Of a DNA stretch of 34,764 bases, positions 24,447 to 32,224 are shown piece after piece. The position numbers were made by a program, and so were the translations under genes. Under the pieces are notes generated by a model, which saw only the letters and a list, made by a program, of their open reading frames with translations, was not told the DNA's origin and searched no databases. Positions within the stretch are counted from its first letter, which is position 1. Each line of letters begins with the position of its first letter. Source of the DNA: CAYUXF01 sp964448755 (GTDB lineage: Bacteria > Margulisbacteria > Termititenacia > Termititenacales > CAYUXF01); contig CAYUXF010000010.1 in assembly GCA_964448755.1 (NCBI GenBank), positions 1 through 34,764 of the forward strand, written 5' to 3'.

Positions 24447-25837
24447 TTCTTACTAGCGGTAAAAATATTTAAATTAAGAAAATTTGCCGGATTAATAGGT
24501 CGGTTAAAAAAACGTACTTCGTAATGACAATGCACACCCTGCGCCAAACCGGTATCGCCAGCTAGCGCGAGCCTTTGTCCTTTAGCGACTTTTTGCCCGA
24601 CAGAAACCAGTAATTTACCGCTATGGGCATAAACAGAAGAAAACCCATAACCATGATCTATTACCGTCCGCAAACCATAGCCGCCTTTCCAGCCAGACTC
24701 CACAACGACGCCAGCAGCAGTGGCACGTATCGGGGCATCACGCCAGGTAGGAAGGTCTATCCCTGTATGAAACCGGACACTCTTCAAAATAGGATGACGG
24801 CGCCAGCCAAAAGGAGAAAGAATATAAGACTGCGCTAGAGGCATAATAGAAGGCGTATGCTCAAACCTGACCTTATACGACTTTATGATATCCTTTAGAT
24901 CGGCAAAAGATTTTTTATAGGTCAAAATTTCCTGCTGTGCCAGCTTTAACATATGTTCTATATTCTGCAACTCTCTTTCATTATTCAAAACAGTATCAAT
25001 AACCGCGGCATGTGCCGGATAATTAATATTGGTATAGATCGTCTTGTACAACTTACTCTTTCTTCTATTTTGTTTGTCTAAAAAGGGAAGTTTTTCCGCC
25101 AAAGAGTGACTATCTTTCTCTTTAGCTAAAGCAACTTTAATATTTTTAACCCAAATCTTCGCTAAATCTTTTTGATCTATCCCAACATCTAAATGACTGA
25201 CATCGGAAGGATTGACCACAAAAATAACCTGTTTGTCGGCATAAGCATAGACCTGCTCTGCTTTTTGTTTTATAGAATAACTATATCTGTATTTTTTTTG
25301 TGCCAACAATCCCTTTAGCCGTTCTGCCGTTATCAAGGCTCGGCGGTAAGCGGTCGGTTGTTTTTCATTATCAAAATATTCCACAACAATATTATCATCA
25401 ATTAAAACCCGGCCAACTTCACCACGTTTAGAAACTATCCGCTGAGTATAGATCATTGGATAATCGTAGAGATTAACACTATAAGAGCTCTCTTTATCAA
25501 AATTGACATTGAGCAGATCTTTTATTTCCTCTTCCTGGACTTTTAACTTATGAATATTTTCCTTGAGTAAAAAATTACGTTTCAAGGCAATATCGATCTT
25601 GATCTGCTGAAGGGAGTTAAGCGAGCGAACCTGCTGATAATCGGTCAGCACATCATGAAAGATCGGACTATACTTTAAGACCAATCCAGAAAAAAAAAAG
25701 ACCGCTAAAAAAAAGAGCATGAAAACATAAAAAAAATAGAGATTAACACTAAAAAAAACAGGCGCTTGCTGCCGCCAGGCAACAAACCCTAGTGTTAAAG
25801 TGCGGTCCGATGATAAATAGCGCTTAGCCTGTCTCAT
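24440..25837 (-). CDS. M23 family (LytM-like) metallopeptidase with N-terminal membrane anchor
   Basis: 465 residues. One membrane segment (about 30-55) is followed by a long region with helical, coiled-coil character, then a C-terminal M23 domain (about 345-450). The zinc site is intact: HTGID (H357, D361) and HCHYEVR (H436, H438), plus YAH at 405. It should cleave peptidoglycan cross-links, or activate amidases, in the periplasm. The ATG at 25837 is preceded by a minus-strand TATAAT at 25852-25847, so the gene may have its own promoter with almost no leader. It lies 29 bp after metG and overlaps the unknown exported protein. Confidence 0.87.
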   Translation of the reverse strand: MRQAKRYLSSDRTLTLGFVAWRQQAPVFFSVNLYFFYVFMLFFLAVFFFSGLVLKYSPIFHDVLTDYQQVRSLNSLQQIKIDIALKRNFLLKENIHKLKVQEEEIKDLLNVNFDKESSYSVNLYDYPMIYTQRIVSKRGEVGRVLIDDNIVVEYFDNEKQPTAYRRALITAERLKGLLAQKKYRYSYSIKQKAEQVYAYADKQVIFVVNPSDVSHLDVGIDQKDLAKIWVKNIKVALAKEKDSHSLAEKLPFLDKQNRRKSKLYKTIYTNINYPAHAAVIDTVLNNERELQNIEHMLKLAQQEILTYKKSFADLKDIIKSYKVRFEHTPSIMPLAQSYILSPFGWRRHPILKSVRFHTGIDLPTWRDAPIRATAAGVVVESGWKGGYGLRTVIDHGYGFSSVYAHSGKLLVSVGQKVAKGQRLALAGDTGLAQGVHCHYEVRFFNRPINPANFLNLNIFTASKNW

Positions 25838-25866
25838 TTCTCTACTATTATATTACAAAAATCGAC

Positions 25867-27366
25867 TTATTTCTCCAGCCTGGGGAAAAGAGGCTCAGGC
25901 TGACCAATAGAATTGCCGGGCAATAAACTTTTTTCTTTTTCAGCATTCAACTGGACTAACATCTTTTCCGCTGTTGCCGGCATAAAAGGTGCTACCGCCA
26001 CAGCACAAAGACGCAAAGACTCCAGGAGCAAATAAATAACCGCCGATAATTCTTCTTGCTTATTTTCTTTAGCTAAAGTCCAGGGCGCTTTTATTTCAAT
26101 ATATTTATTAGAACGCTTGATTACTTCCCAGATACTGTCTAACACCGTAGTAAAAGAAAGCTCGGCAAACGCCTTGGCAGTTTTATTAAAAAGATCTTCT
26201 TTTAAAGCAGCCAGCTCTTTATCATGGTCATCAACGGGTGCGCCGGGCTGTGGCACAATACCGGCAAAATATTTATGACACATATTGAGTGTGCGGTTAA
26301 GCAAATTACCAAAATCGTTAGCTAGGTCGGTATTATAGCGGGACCGGAAATTATCAATTGAAAAATTACCATCCTGACCAAAAGGGATTTCCCGCAATAA
26401 AAAATAACGGACCGGATCAACTCCGTATTCATCCGCCAGCTTTATAGGGTCAATGACATTGCCGAGCGATTTAGACATTTTCTCGCCTTCAACCGTCCAC
26501 CAGCCATGGGCAAAAACTTTTTTTGGCAGCGGCAGCTCTAAGCTCATTAAAATTGCCGGCCAAATTACCGAATGGAACCAGTTGATCTCTTTACCTATTA
26601 AATGAACATCCGCCGGCCAAAATTTCTCAAAACTTTTTATATTTTCCGGCCAGCCCAAACCGGTCAGATAATTACAAAGCGCCTCGAACCAAACATAAAC
26701 AACATGTTCCTGATCCAAAGGAAAAGGGATCCCCCATTTCAAATTCTTACGTGAAATACTCAAATCTTTTAGACCATCTTTTACCCGGTTTAAAACTTCA
26801 TCGCGGCGAAATAACGGCATAATAAAGTTGGGATTTTTTTCATAAAATTCCAGTAACTTATCTTGAAAACGACTGAGCTTAAAAAAATAAGATGGTTCTT
26901 TAACATACTTAACCACCGTACCATGTACAGGACATTTATTTCCCTCCGCCAGATCTTTTTCCAAATAAAACTGTTCACAGCCAGAACAATAAAGCCCTTC
27001 GTATTCACCAAGGTAAATATCGCCGTTGGCGTAAAGTTTTTTAATAATTCCCTGCACTGCCGATTTATGTGTTTGATCGGTAGTTCTAATAAAGTGGTCA
27101 TAAGAAATATTTAATTTTTCCCAGGCCGCCTTAAATGCCGGAACAAGCCCATCCACAAACTCCTGCGGCGATTTACCATTTTTGGCAGCCGCTTCATCTA
27201 TTTTTTGGCCGTGCTCATCGGTACCAGTCAAAAAAAAGACCTCCTGGCCGCAAGCTCGCTGATAACGAGCCGAAACATCAGCGGCAATTGTGGTATAAGC
27301 ATGCCCAATATGCGGTTTATCGTTAACATAGTAGATAGGGGTTGTTACATAATATTTTTTACTCAT
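25867..27366 (-). CDS. metG: Methionine--tRNA ligase
   Basis: 499 residues. The class I signatures are present: HIGH at 19-22 (KPHIGHAYTTIAADV) and KMSKS at 296-300 (EGEKMSKSLGNVIDP). A single zinc knuckle is formed by C127, C130, C145 and H148 (CSGCEQF and CPVHG). The tRNA anticodon helical domain follows, and the protein ends there without the C-terminal EMAP-like tRNA-binding domain found in longer homologues such as the E. coli enzyme. It charges tRNA-Met in the cytoplasm. Its start faces the toxin-antitoxin promoter across a 98-bp intergenic region; no strong ribosome site is visible before the ATG. Confidence 0.96.
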   Translation of the reverse strand: MSKKYYVTTPIYYVNDKPHIGHAYTTIAADVSARYQRACGQEVFFLTGTDEHGQKIDEAAAKNGKSPQEFVDGLVPAFKAAWEKLNISYDHFIRTTDQTHKSAVQGIIKKLYANGDIYLGEYEGLYCSGCEQFYLEKDLAEGNKCPVHGTVVKYVKEPSYFFKLSRFQDKLLEFYEKNPNFIMPLFRRDEVLNRVKDGLKDLSISRKNLKWGIPFPLDQEHVVYVWFEALCNYLTGLGWPENIKSFEKFWPADVHLIGKEINWFHSVIWPAILMSLELPLPKKVFAHGWWTVEGEKMSKSLGNVIDPIKLADEYGVDPVRYFLLREIPFGQDGNFSIDNFRSRYNTDLANDFGNLLNRTLNMCHKYFAGIVPQPGAPVDDHDKELAALKEDLFNKTAKAFAELSFTTVLDSIWEVIKRSNKYIEIKAPWTLAKENKQEELSAVIYLLLESLRLCAVAVAPFMPATAEKMLVQLNAEKEKSLLPGNSIGQPEPLFPRLEK

Positions 27367-27428
27367 AGTGGCTATGATATTAGCAAAATATCTTTATTTT
27401 AAAAACAAATTATTTAACGCAGAATTAT

Positions 27429-27470
27429 TTGACATATCTTATGACATAAGATATACTATAAGTTATGTCA
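27429..27470 (+). promoter_or_regulatory. Toxin-antitoxin promoter with palindromic operator
   Basis: TTGACA (27429-27434) and TATACT (27452-27457) are separated by 17 bases, a near-ideal sigma-70 promoter. A perfect 10-bp inverted repeat, ATATCTTATG (27434-27443) and CATAAGATAT (27445-27454), with one central base fills the spacer and part of the -10. A further half-site, TTATGTCA (27463-27470), the complement of TGACATAA in the palindrome, covers the antitoxin start codon. This is the layout expected for autorepression by an antitoxin. Confidence 0.8.
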
Positions 27471-27773
27471 AAATCAAAAACATTTAATAACAATCACTAT
27501 CTCAGCCGCGATCTCCAGCGAGATTATCGCAAAATATTGGAACTGGTAAAAAAAACCAATCAGCCCGCTATTCTTTATAAATACAATCAGCCGGAAGCAG
27601 TCCTGCTTTCACTTTCCGCCTACGAAGAATTGCAAAATCAACAAAACAAAGCCGCTGCCAGTAAAGAGTGGGGCATTGATGAATTAGAAGGTTTGTTTAA
27701 AACCTCTTTGCCAAACAACGAAAAAAGCTCATTAAAAAAAACCATCTTACAAGAATGGCAGAACTTTGACTAA
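27465..27773 (+). CDS. Phd/YefM-family antitoxin
   Basis: 102 residues. The N-terminal two-thirds follow the Phd/YefM pattern: a short DNA-binding start (FNNNHYLSRDLQRDYRKILELV), then TNQPAILYKYNQPEAVLLSLSAYEEL, where NQPEAVLLS..YEEL is the family hallmark. The C-terminal 40 residues are charged and would wrap the toxin. It should bind DNA through the palindrome in its own promoter and neutralise the PIN protein encoded next, whose start overlaps its end by eight bases. The ATG at 27465 lies inside an operator half-site. Confidence 0.85.
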   Translation: MSKSKTFNNNHYLSRDLQRDYRKILELVKKTNQPAILYKYNQPEAVLLSLSAYEELQNQQNKAAASKEWGIDELEGLFKTSLPNNEKSSLKKTILQEWQNFD

Positions 27774-28182
27774 AAAACACTTTACAGCGCTTTTGCTCGA
27801 TACAAACATTCTCTTAGAGGTTCTTTTTAAACAAGAGCGCAGCAAAAAATCTCTAAATATCCTGCAGCAAATCCAGTCAGGAAAATATCTTGGTTGGATT
27901 TTAGATTTTTCCATTTATTCTATTGCCATTGCCGCTAAAAGAGCAAATATCTCCGAAGAAAAATTTGAGAAATTCTTAAAAATAATTACTGCGATAGAAA
28001 ACCTCTCTATTTTACACTGTCCGGCTTTTTATATAGCGCAAGCTTATACTAATTGCGAAAAACAAAAACTAGATTTTGACGATGCGCTCCATTACACTAT
28101 TGCTAAAGAAAATAAAATGGCACTTGTCTCTTATGATAAGGACTTTAAGAAAACAGATCTTGCACTCTTTCCTTTAGATTAA
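27766..28182 (+). CDS. PIN-domain toxin (VapC-like ribonuclease)
   Basis: 138 residues spanning one PIN domain. LLLDTNILLEVL supplies the first acidic residue (D12) and N14. KLDFDDALHYTIAKEN gives D105/D106, and LVSYDKDFKK gives D124/D126. The middle position, usually a glutamate in S-x-Y-E, reads SIYSIAIAA, so that acid is replaced by serine; D47 just before may compensate. PIN toxins are Mg-dependent RNases that cut tRNA or rRNA. The start is TTG 27766, overlapping the antitoxin by eight bases with no strong ribosome site, which implies translational coupling. The stop overlaps the convergent rsmI stop by four bases. Confidence 0.82.
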   Translation: MTKKHFTALLLDTNILLEVLFKQERSKKSLNILQQIQSGKYLGWILDFSIYSIAIAAKRANISEEKFEKFLKIITAIENLSILHCPAFYIAQAYTNCEKQKLDFDDALHYTIAKENKMALVSYDKDFKKTDLALFPLD

Positions 28183-29005
28183 AAAAGCTCTTTTTTTAAA
28201 ACGTTCCTCGGCATTCCGCTCAAAGTGGCAATAATATCGACAATATCTTTATTAGAAAGGCCTTTATCTTTTAAAAGCGCCGCTAGTTTTTGATAATCAA
28301 ACTCTGTTTTCTGTTCTTTTTTGTCAGTCTCTTTTCTATCGGCAGCGATAATCACCACAAACTCTCCTTTAGGTTCGCGCTTTTGAAAAACAGACAACAG
28401 TTCAGAGACACTACCCCTAAAATACTCTTCGTATTTTTTAGTCAATTCACGCACAATAAAACAAGCCCGATCGCCAAAAATATTCAAAACATCCGCCAAA
28501 AAATCCTTCAGGCGATGCGGCGCCTCGTAAAAGACCAGTGTGCGTTCTTCATCTTTTATCTTTTCCAGCTGCTGCTGCCGCTTGACACTGCTGCGGTTTA
28601 AAAACCCTGCAAAGAGAAAACTGTCTGTCGGCAGCCCGGAAAGAGCCAGTGCAGAGACCAAAGCTGTCGGGCCGGGAACGACCGCAACAGCTATATTCTC
28701 TTCGTGCGCACGTTTAACCAGCTGATAGCCGGGATCAGAAATTGTCGGCATACCGGCATCGGAAACCAGGGCTATATTCTTGCCCTCTTTTAATTTAGTG
28801 ATAATTTCATCGAGTTTTTTTTGATCAGAATAATCGTGATAACTCAGGAGTTTTTTTTTAAACCAAGCGCATTCAATACCAAACCGGCATTTCTCGTATC
28901 TTCTGCCGCAATAATATCAGCATCTGCCAGTGTTCTTTTCATTCGATCAGAAAGATCTTCTAAATTACCAATAGGAAGACCACATATAATTAATGAACCG
29001 CTCAT
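28179..29005 (-). CDS. rsmI: RsmI, 16S rRNA 2'-O-ribose (C1402) methyltransferase, interrupted by a frameshift
   Basis: The ATG at 29005 follows AGGTAGG and lies three bases after the bactofilin stop. The first frame encodes 53 residues with the RsmI N-terminus (SLIICGLPIGNLEDLSDRM and IIAAEDTRNAG), then meets TGA at 28846-28844. The other frame continues the protein through YHDYSDQKKLDEI, ALVSDAGMPTISDPGYQ, VVPGPTALVSALALSGLP and LVFYEAPHRL to 28179. Reading one base back at the A9 run (28859-28851 on the minus strand) joins the two into about 275 residues, the normal family length. Causes may be a homopolymer error, a real mutation, or recoding by slippage. No other part of the enzyme looks damaged. 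Confidence 0.85.
28850..28859 (-). other. Poly-A slippery site at the rsmI frame change
   Basis: On the minus strand, nine A are followed by C. In the zero frame the codons read TTA AAA AAA AAC TCC TGA, so A-AAA-AAC forms a correctly phased -1 slippery heptamer with a stop two codons later. A -1 shift gives CTC CTG AGT TAT, which is exactly the frame of the rest of RsmI. No clear upstream Shine-Dalgarno-like stimulator or strong downstream stem is visible. Confidence 0.55.
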
Positions 29006-29008
29006 AAC

Positions 29009-29404
29009 TTACCTACCTGCTCTGCCGAATTTTTCTTCTTCATACTTTCTCTTGGAAGTAATAATATCCATGTTGACGTTGCCTTTATAAACAGCCCCTT
29101 CATCAACAATTAAACGATCGCCGGTTATATCGCCATAGACACGGCCAGTGCCGGTAATCTCCAAACCATTAATGGCTTCAATTAAACCCTTTACTTCGCC
29201 AGCCACAATTACGCGGCGGCCGTAAATATCGGCATTAACTACCGCGCCTTCACCAACAAAAACCTCGCCCTGCGAGTTTATTTTACCTTCAAAAGTTCCC
29301 TCTATCCGCAAAGATTCCTGCGAATCGATAGTCCCTTTAATGCTGGCATCGGGACCAATAACAGTATAGATAGTCCCGGAACTTTTCATGAATTTCTTCT
29401 TCAC
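29009..29404 (-). CDS. Bactofilin
   Basis: 131 residues: a short polar N-terminus, then a right-handed beta-helix bactofilin core (about 14-115). The core includes YTVIGPDASIKGTID, LRIEGTFEGKINSQGEVFVGEGA, VIVAGEVKG and GDITGDRLIVDEGA, followed by a charged tail. Bactofilins polymerise into membrane-associated filaments that guide cell shape and local peptidoglycan synthesis. The start is GTG 29404 with GGGGGAGG about six bases upstream; an ATG at 29389 is also possible but less well placed. It lies between lpxC and rsmI in one run of minus-strand genes. Confidence 0.92.
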   Translation of the reverse strand: MKKKFMKSSGTIYTVIGPDASIKGTIDSQESLRIEGTFEGKINSQGEVFVGEGAVVNADIYGRRVIVAGEVKGLIEAINGLEITGTGRVYGDITGDRLIVDEGAVYKGNVNMDIITSKRKYEEEKFGRAGR

Positions 29405-29446
29405 CTGAGGCCTCCCCCTTAATATCTAAAGCAAACTTATTATTGC

Positions 29447-30274
29447 CTACTTATTATATTTTGTCCATATTTGACGAGCAAATTTCTGATTAAAAGCATG
29501 CCCCGACTTAACCACAAAAAACTCCGCCAAGGGCAATGACCCTAAAACCATAATATCGCCAATAAAATCAACTACCTTATGCCTGACGATCTCATTGGGA
29601 TAATTTAACTCTCGCGAAAAGCCCTCTTTATTTATTACCAGCGCATTATCTGGTGTTGCCCCTTGCGCCAGCCCTTTTTCCAGTAAATATTTGATCTCCT
29701 CTTCAAAGCCAAATGTCCGCGCCTGAGAAAGCTCAAGTTCATAGTCCTGGCTGTTAAGATCAAAACTAAAGACATCTGTCTTGACCACTTCATCATTAAA
29801 ATCTACAACAAAATTGACCTTAAATGTCTCAGAAGGTAGCGCCAGAATAGCTTTCTGGCCATCTAGCAAATACTCTTTTTCTTTAATTTTAAAAAATTTT
29901 TTTTCGGCAGACTGTTTAACGATCCCCGCCTTTTTGATCTGTTCCACAAAAAATTCAGGCGAACCGTTTTTGATCGGTATTTCGGGACCTTCAACATCGA
30001 TCAAAACATTATCAATACCCAGCCCGGCCAACGCAGAAACCAGATGCTCAATGGTCATTACTTTTTTGCCGTCAGCAAACAACACATTAGAACCGCGTTC
30101 ATCACCGCTGACATTTTCTGGCAAATATTTACTAGTTGCACCGTCACAATAAAAAACAATTCCCTGATTTTCATCGAGCGGCGTTAAAGTTATTTCGCAA
30201 AACCCGGCGGTGTGGATACCAAACCCGTGAAAGGATATTTTTTGTTTAAGTGTCTGCTGTGTAATACTTATCAT
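29447..30274 (-). CDS. lpxC: UDP-3-O-acyl-N-acetylglucosamine deacetylase
   Basis: 275 residues, a stand-alone LpxC with no FabZ fusion, slightly shorter than the E. coli protein. The zinc and catalytic residues are visible: E76-H77 in MTIEHLVSALAG, H232 and D236 in EIVRHKVVDFIGD, and the general acid H259 in VKSGHAFN. It carries out the committed step of lipid A synthesis in the cytoplasm. GAGGT precedes the ATG at 30274 by a few bases. Other envelope genes (lpxD, skp, YjbH-like, bactofilin) surround it. Its presence supports a lipid A-containing outer membrane. Confidence 0.95.
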   Translation of the reverse strand: MISITQQTLKQKISFHGFGIHTAGFCEITLTPLDENQGIVFYCDGATSKYLPENVSGDERGSNVLFADGKKVMTIEHLVSALAGLGIDNVLIDVEGPEIPIKNGSPEFFVEQIKKAGIVKQSAEKKFFKIKEKEYLLDGQKAILALPSETFKVNFVVDFNDEVVKTDVFSFDLNSQDYELELSQARTFGFEEEIKYLLEKGLAQGATPDNALVINKEGFSRELNYPNEIVRHKVVDFIGDIMVLGSLPLAEFFVVKSGHAFNQKFARQIWTKYNK

Positions 30275-30290
30275 ATTACCTCGCTAAATT

Positions 30291-31001
30291 TTATAAAAAT
30301 CCTTCGTAAGTCCAGCCAATTGTCGCAATTACACTATTGGTATTGCTATAGCTGATATCTTCATCAATATCTCTATCGTAATCTTTAAGCGAATTTTTTG
30401 TGGCATTTAAGACCGTTAAAGAAAAATAACCGGCGTTATCCGTATAAAAACGGAAGCCGGCGTTGGTCAAATAACGCTCTTTTTCAAAACTGGTAAAGTC
30501 AACTAAAAAAGAGAGATAATTACTAAAAAAAATCTCTGTGCCGGCGATCATGGAAACATTGATATTTTTGTTAATATACCGGCCGGCAGCACCAATACTA
30601 AAACTACTGCCGTTAAAGAATTTTTTAGTCATGACCATATACATATTTGGGTAATCGCCAAGTGTCCCAAGCGATGAAAGATTTTCAAAGCCCATCCCCA
30701 CCATTAAAGGATTTTGATAATTACTCAGTTCGCCAAACCACTTAACATTGGCAAAAACACCCTCGCGTTCGCTGCGGCCGCAGACACTGACTTCCATTCC
30801 TTCATGCGTGCCAATGCCGCCGTAATATTTCCAGTGAGCATGAACATCATCGGTATGTGAATAGGCGTTCATTCCCAGCGTATATTCCTGAGCACGCAAA
30901 CCTTCGGCTGTTGGTATTACCAGATAGCCGGTCGTGCCATTTATATTAACTCCCGCAAAAGATAATGAGATAAGCATTAAAATAACCAGTATTTTTTTCA
31001 T
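30291..31001 (-). CDS. Outer-membrane beta-barrel protein, YjbH-like
   Basis: 236 residues. Signal peptide MKKILVILMLISLSFA, then INGTTGYLVIPTAEGLRAQEYTLGMNAYS, where G-x-x-G-x-x-x-x-P-T-A followed by a G-rich strand is the entry motif of YjbH and related barrels. The rest is alternating hydrophobic-polar strands ending in IATIGWTYEGFL. The start is ATG 31001, with a run of G six bases upstream; an ATG at 31007 is directly attached to that run and is less likely. YjbH relatives take part in exopolysaccharide secretion, but this protein is much shorter than YjbH, so function is uncertain. Confidence 0.7.
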   Translation of the reverse strand: MKKILVILMLISLSFAGVNINGTTGYLVIPTAEGLRAQEYTLGMNAYSHTDDVHAHWKYYGGIGTHEGMEVSVCGRSEREGVFANVKWFGELSNYQNPLMVGMGFENLSSLGTLGDYPNMYMVMTKKFFNGSSFSIGAAGRYINKNINVSMIAGTEIFFSNYLSFLVDFTSFEKERYLTNAGFRFYTDNAGYFSLTVLNATKNSLKDYDRDIDEDISYSNTNSVIATIGWTYEGFL

Positions 31002-31023
31002 AAACATCCCCCCGTTAAATTGG

Positions 31024-31036
31024 CTGTATTATACAG
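31024..31036 (-). promoter_or_regulatory. Candidate promoter with palindromic -10, upstream of the YjbH-like gene
   Basis: On the minus strand, TATAAT (31033-31028) is embedded in CTGTAT-A-ATACAG, a perfect 6-bp inverted repeat with one central base. The predicted start is near 31021, about 20 bases before the ATG at 31001. No good -35 is seen 17 bases upstream, so an activator may be needed. It would drive the YjbH-like gene, lpxC, bactofilin and rsmI. Confidence 0.45.
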
Positions 31037-31063
31037 TTTTTAAATGATTTTAGTATAGCAGTT

Positions 31064-32224
31064 TTACTTATTATTTTTAGCCAGCAAAGCCAGATAAAGC
31101 TTTTCTAATTTTTTAGTTATGCCGGAAGCCAGATAGTTTTCCGCCGCGTTATTTAAAGCGTTTTCTGAGAATTTTTTGAGCAAATCTTTATTTTTAATTA
31201 ACTCAATGGTCTTTTCTTTAAATATTTTCAGATCATCCGGCACTAAAAAACCGTCATTACCGTCAACCACCATATTAGAAACACCAGCGGCATCTATAGC
31301 TACTGCCGGACGGCCGCAGGCTTTGGCTTCAGAAAGAACAAGTCCTTGTGTTTCTGTTTTAGAAGCACAAACAAAGAGCTCGCCTGCTTTTAAATAATTA
31401 TAAATTTCTTCCCGCTCAATTCTGCCGGTAAAAATAACTTTATTTTCTATGCCGAGCTTTTTAGCCATTTCCTTTAAGAAACTTTCGTGCGGACCAAATG
31501 CCACGATCATCAGTTTAGTTTCCGGAACCTCTAGATTTATTTCTTTAAAGACTTTTAATAAAAATTCAATGTTTTTCTCTTTAGAAAGCCGGCCGCAATA
31601 CTGCAGCAGGAACTCGCCTGGTTTTACGCCATATTTTTCCCTGATCCCGGACGGGTCGGCATTAGCCACCATTTCATCTTTAATACCGGTCGGCAAAACC
31701 TCTATTGGCTGCGTTACTTTATATTCATTCTGTAAAATATCTTTGACCATTTTGGTCGGCGTTATGATGAGGTCGCACTTTTTACAATAATTGCGGACAA
31801 TTTCAATAACAATCGGTTTGGATACTTTTAGAGGAATAAACTTCACCAGATGCAGGTATTCGGTAAAAAGGGTGTGGAAATGATAAACAAACGGGATCTT
31901 GTGTTTATTCGCAAAGCGCTGGGCCAAATAGCCGAGCTGGTAAGGCGAATGAGAATGAACAATATCTGGCAGTCTTTTTCTATTATAAAGAACATGTCTT
32001 AAAGAAAAGGGGATCGCCAAACGAAAGCCCGGATAAAATTTTGTACCAATTGAAGGAAAACGAAAAACAGAATATTCATCAACCTCTTTAAAAGCAGGAT
32101 AATCTGGGGCAAAGACAGTAACTTGATGCCCGAGCTTATGCAAACCATGGGCAAAAGTATCAACAGAAACAGTAACTCCGCTCAAATAGGGTTTAAAAGA
32201 TTCCGTATAGAGGCTAACCCTCAT
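31064..32224 (-). CDS. GT4 glycosyltransferase, diacylglycerol glucosyltransferase-like
   Basis: 386 residues. The N-terminus RVSLYTESFKPYLSGVTVSV matches the group of GT4 enzymes that glycosylate diacylglycerol (the alMGS type), with HSHSPYQLGYLAQ and FVYHFHTLFTEYLH further on. The donor half has YCGRLSKEKNIEFLL and the EX7E motif in CASKTETQGLVLSEAKACGRPAV. It probably makes a membrane glycolipid or glycosylates a lipid acceptor at the inner leaflet. It lies inside the lipid A gene run, overlapping lpxD by 11 bp, and not in the polysaccharide operon, which supports a lipid substrate. The substrate assignment is from family resemblance only. Confidence 0.8.
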   Translation of the reverse strand: MRVSLYTESFKPYLSGVTVSVDTFAHGLHKLGHQVTVFAPDYPAFKEVDEYSVFRFPSIGTKFYPGFRLAIPFSLRHVLYNRKRLPDIVHSHSPYQLGYLAQRFANKHKIPFVYHFHTLFTEYLHLVKFIPLKVSKPIVIEIVRNYCKKCDLIITPTKMVKDILQNEYKVTQPIEVLPTGIKDEMVANADPSGIREKYGVKPGEFLLQYCGRLSKEKNIEFLLKVFKEINLEVPETKLMIVAFGPHESFLKEMAKKLGIENKVIFTGRIEREEIYNYLKAGELFVCASKTETQGLVLSEAKACGRPAVAIDAAGVSNMVVDGNDGFLVPDDLKIFKEKTIELIKNKDLLKKFSENALNNAAENYLASGITKKLEKLYLALLAKNNK

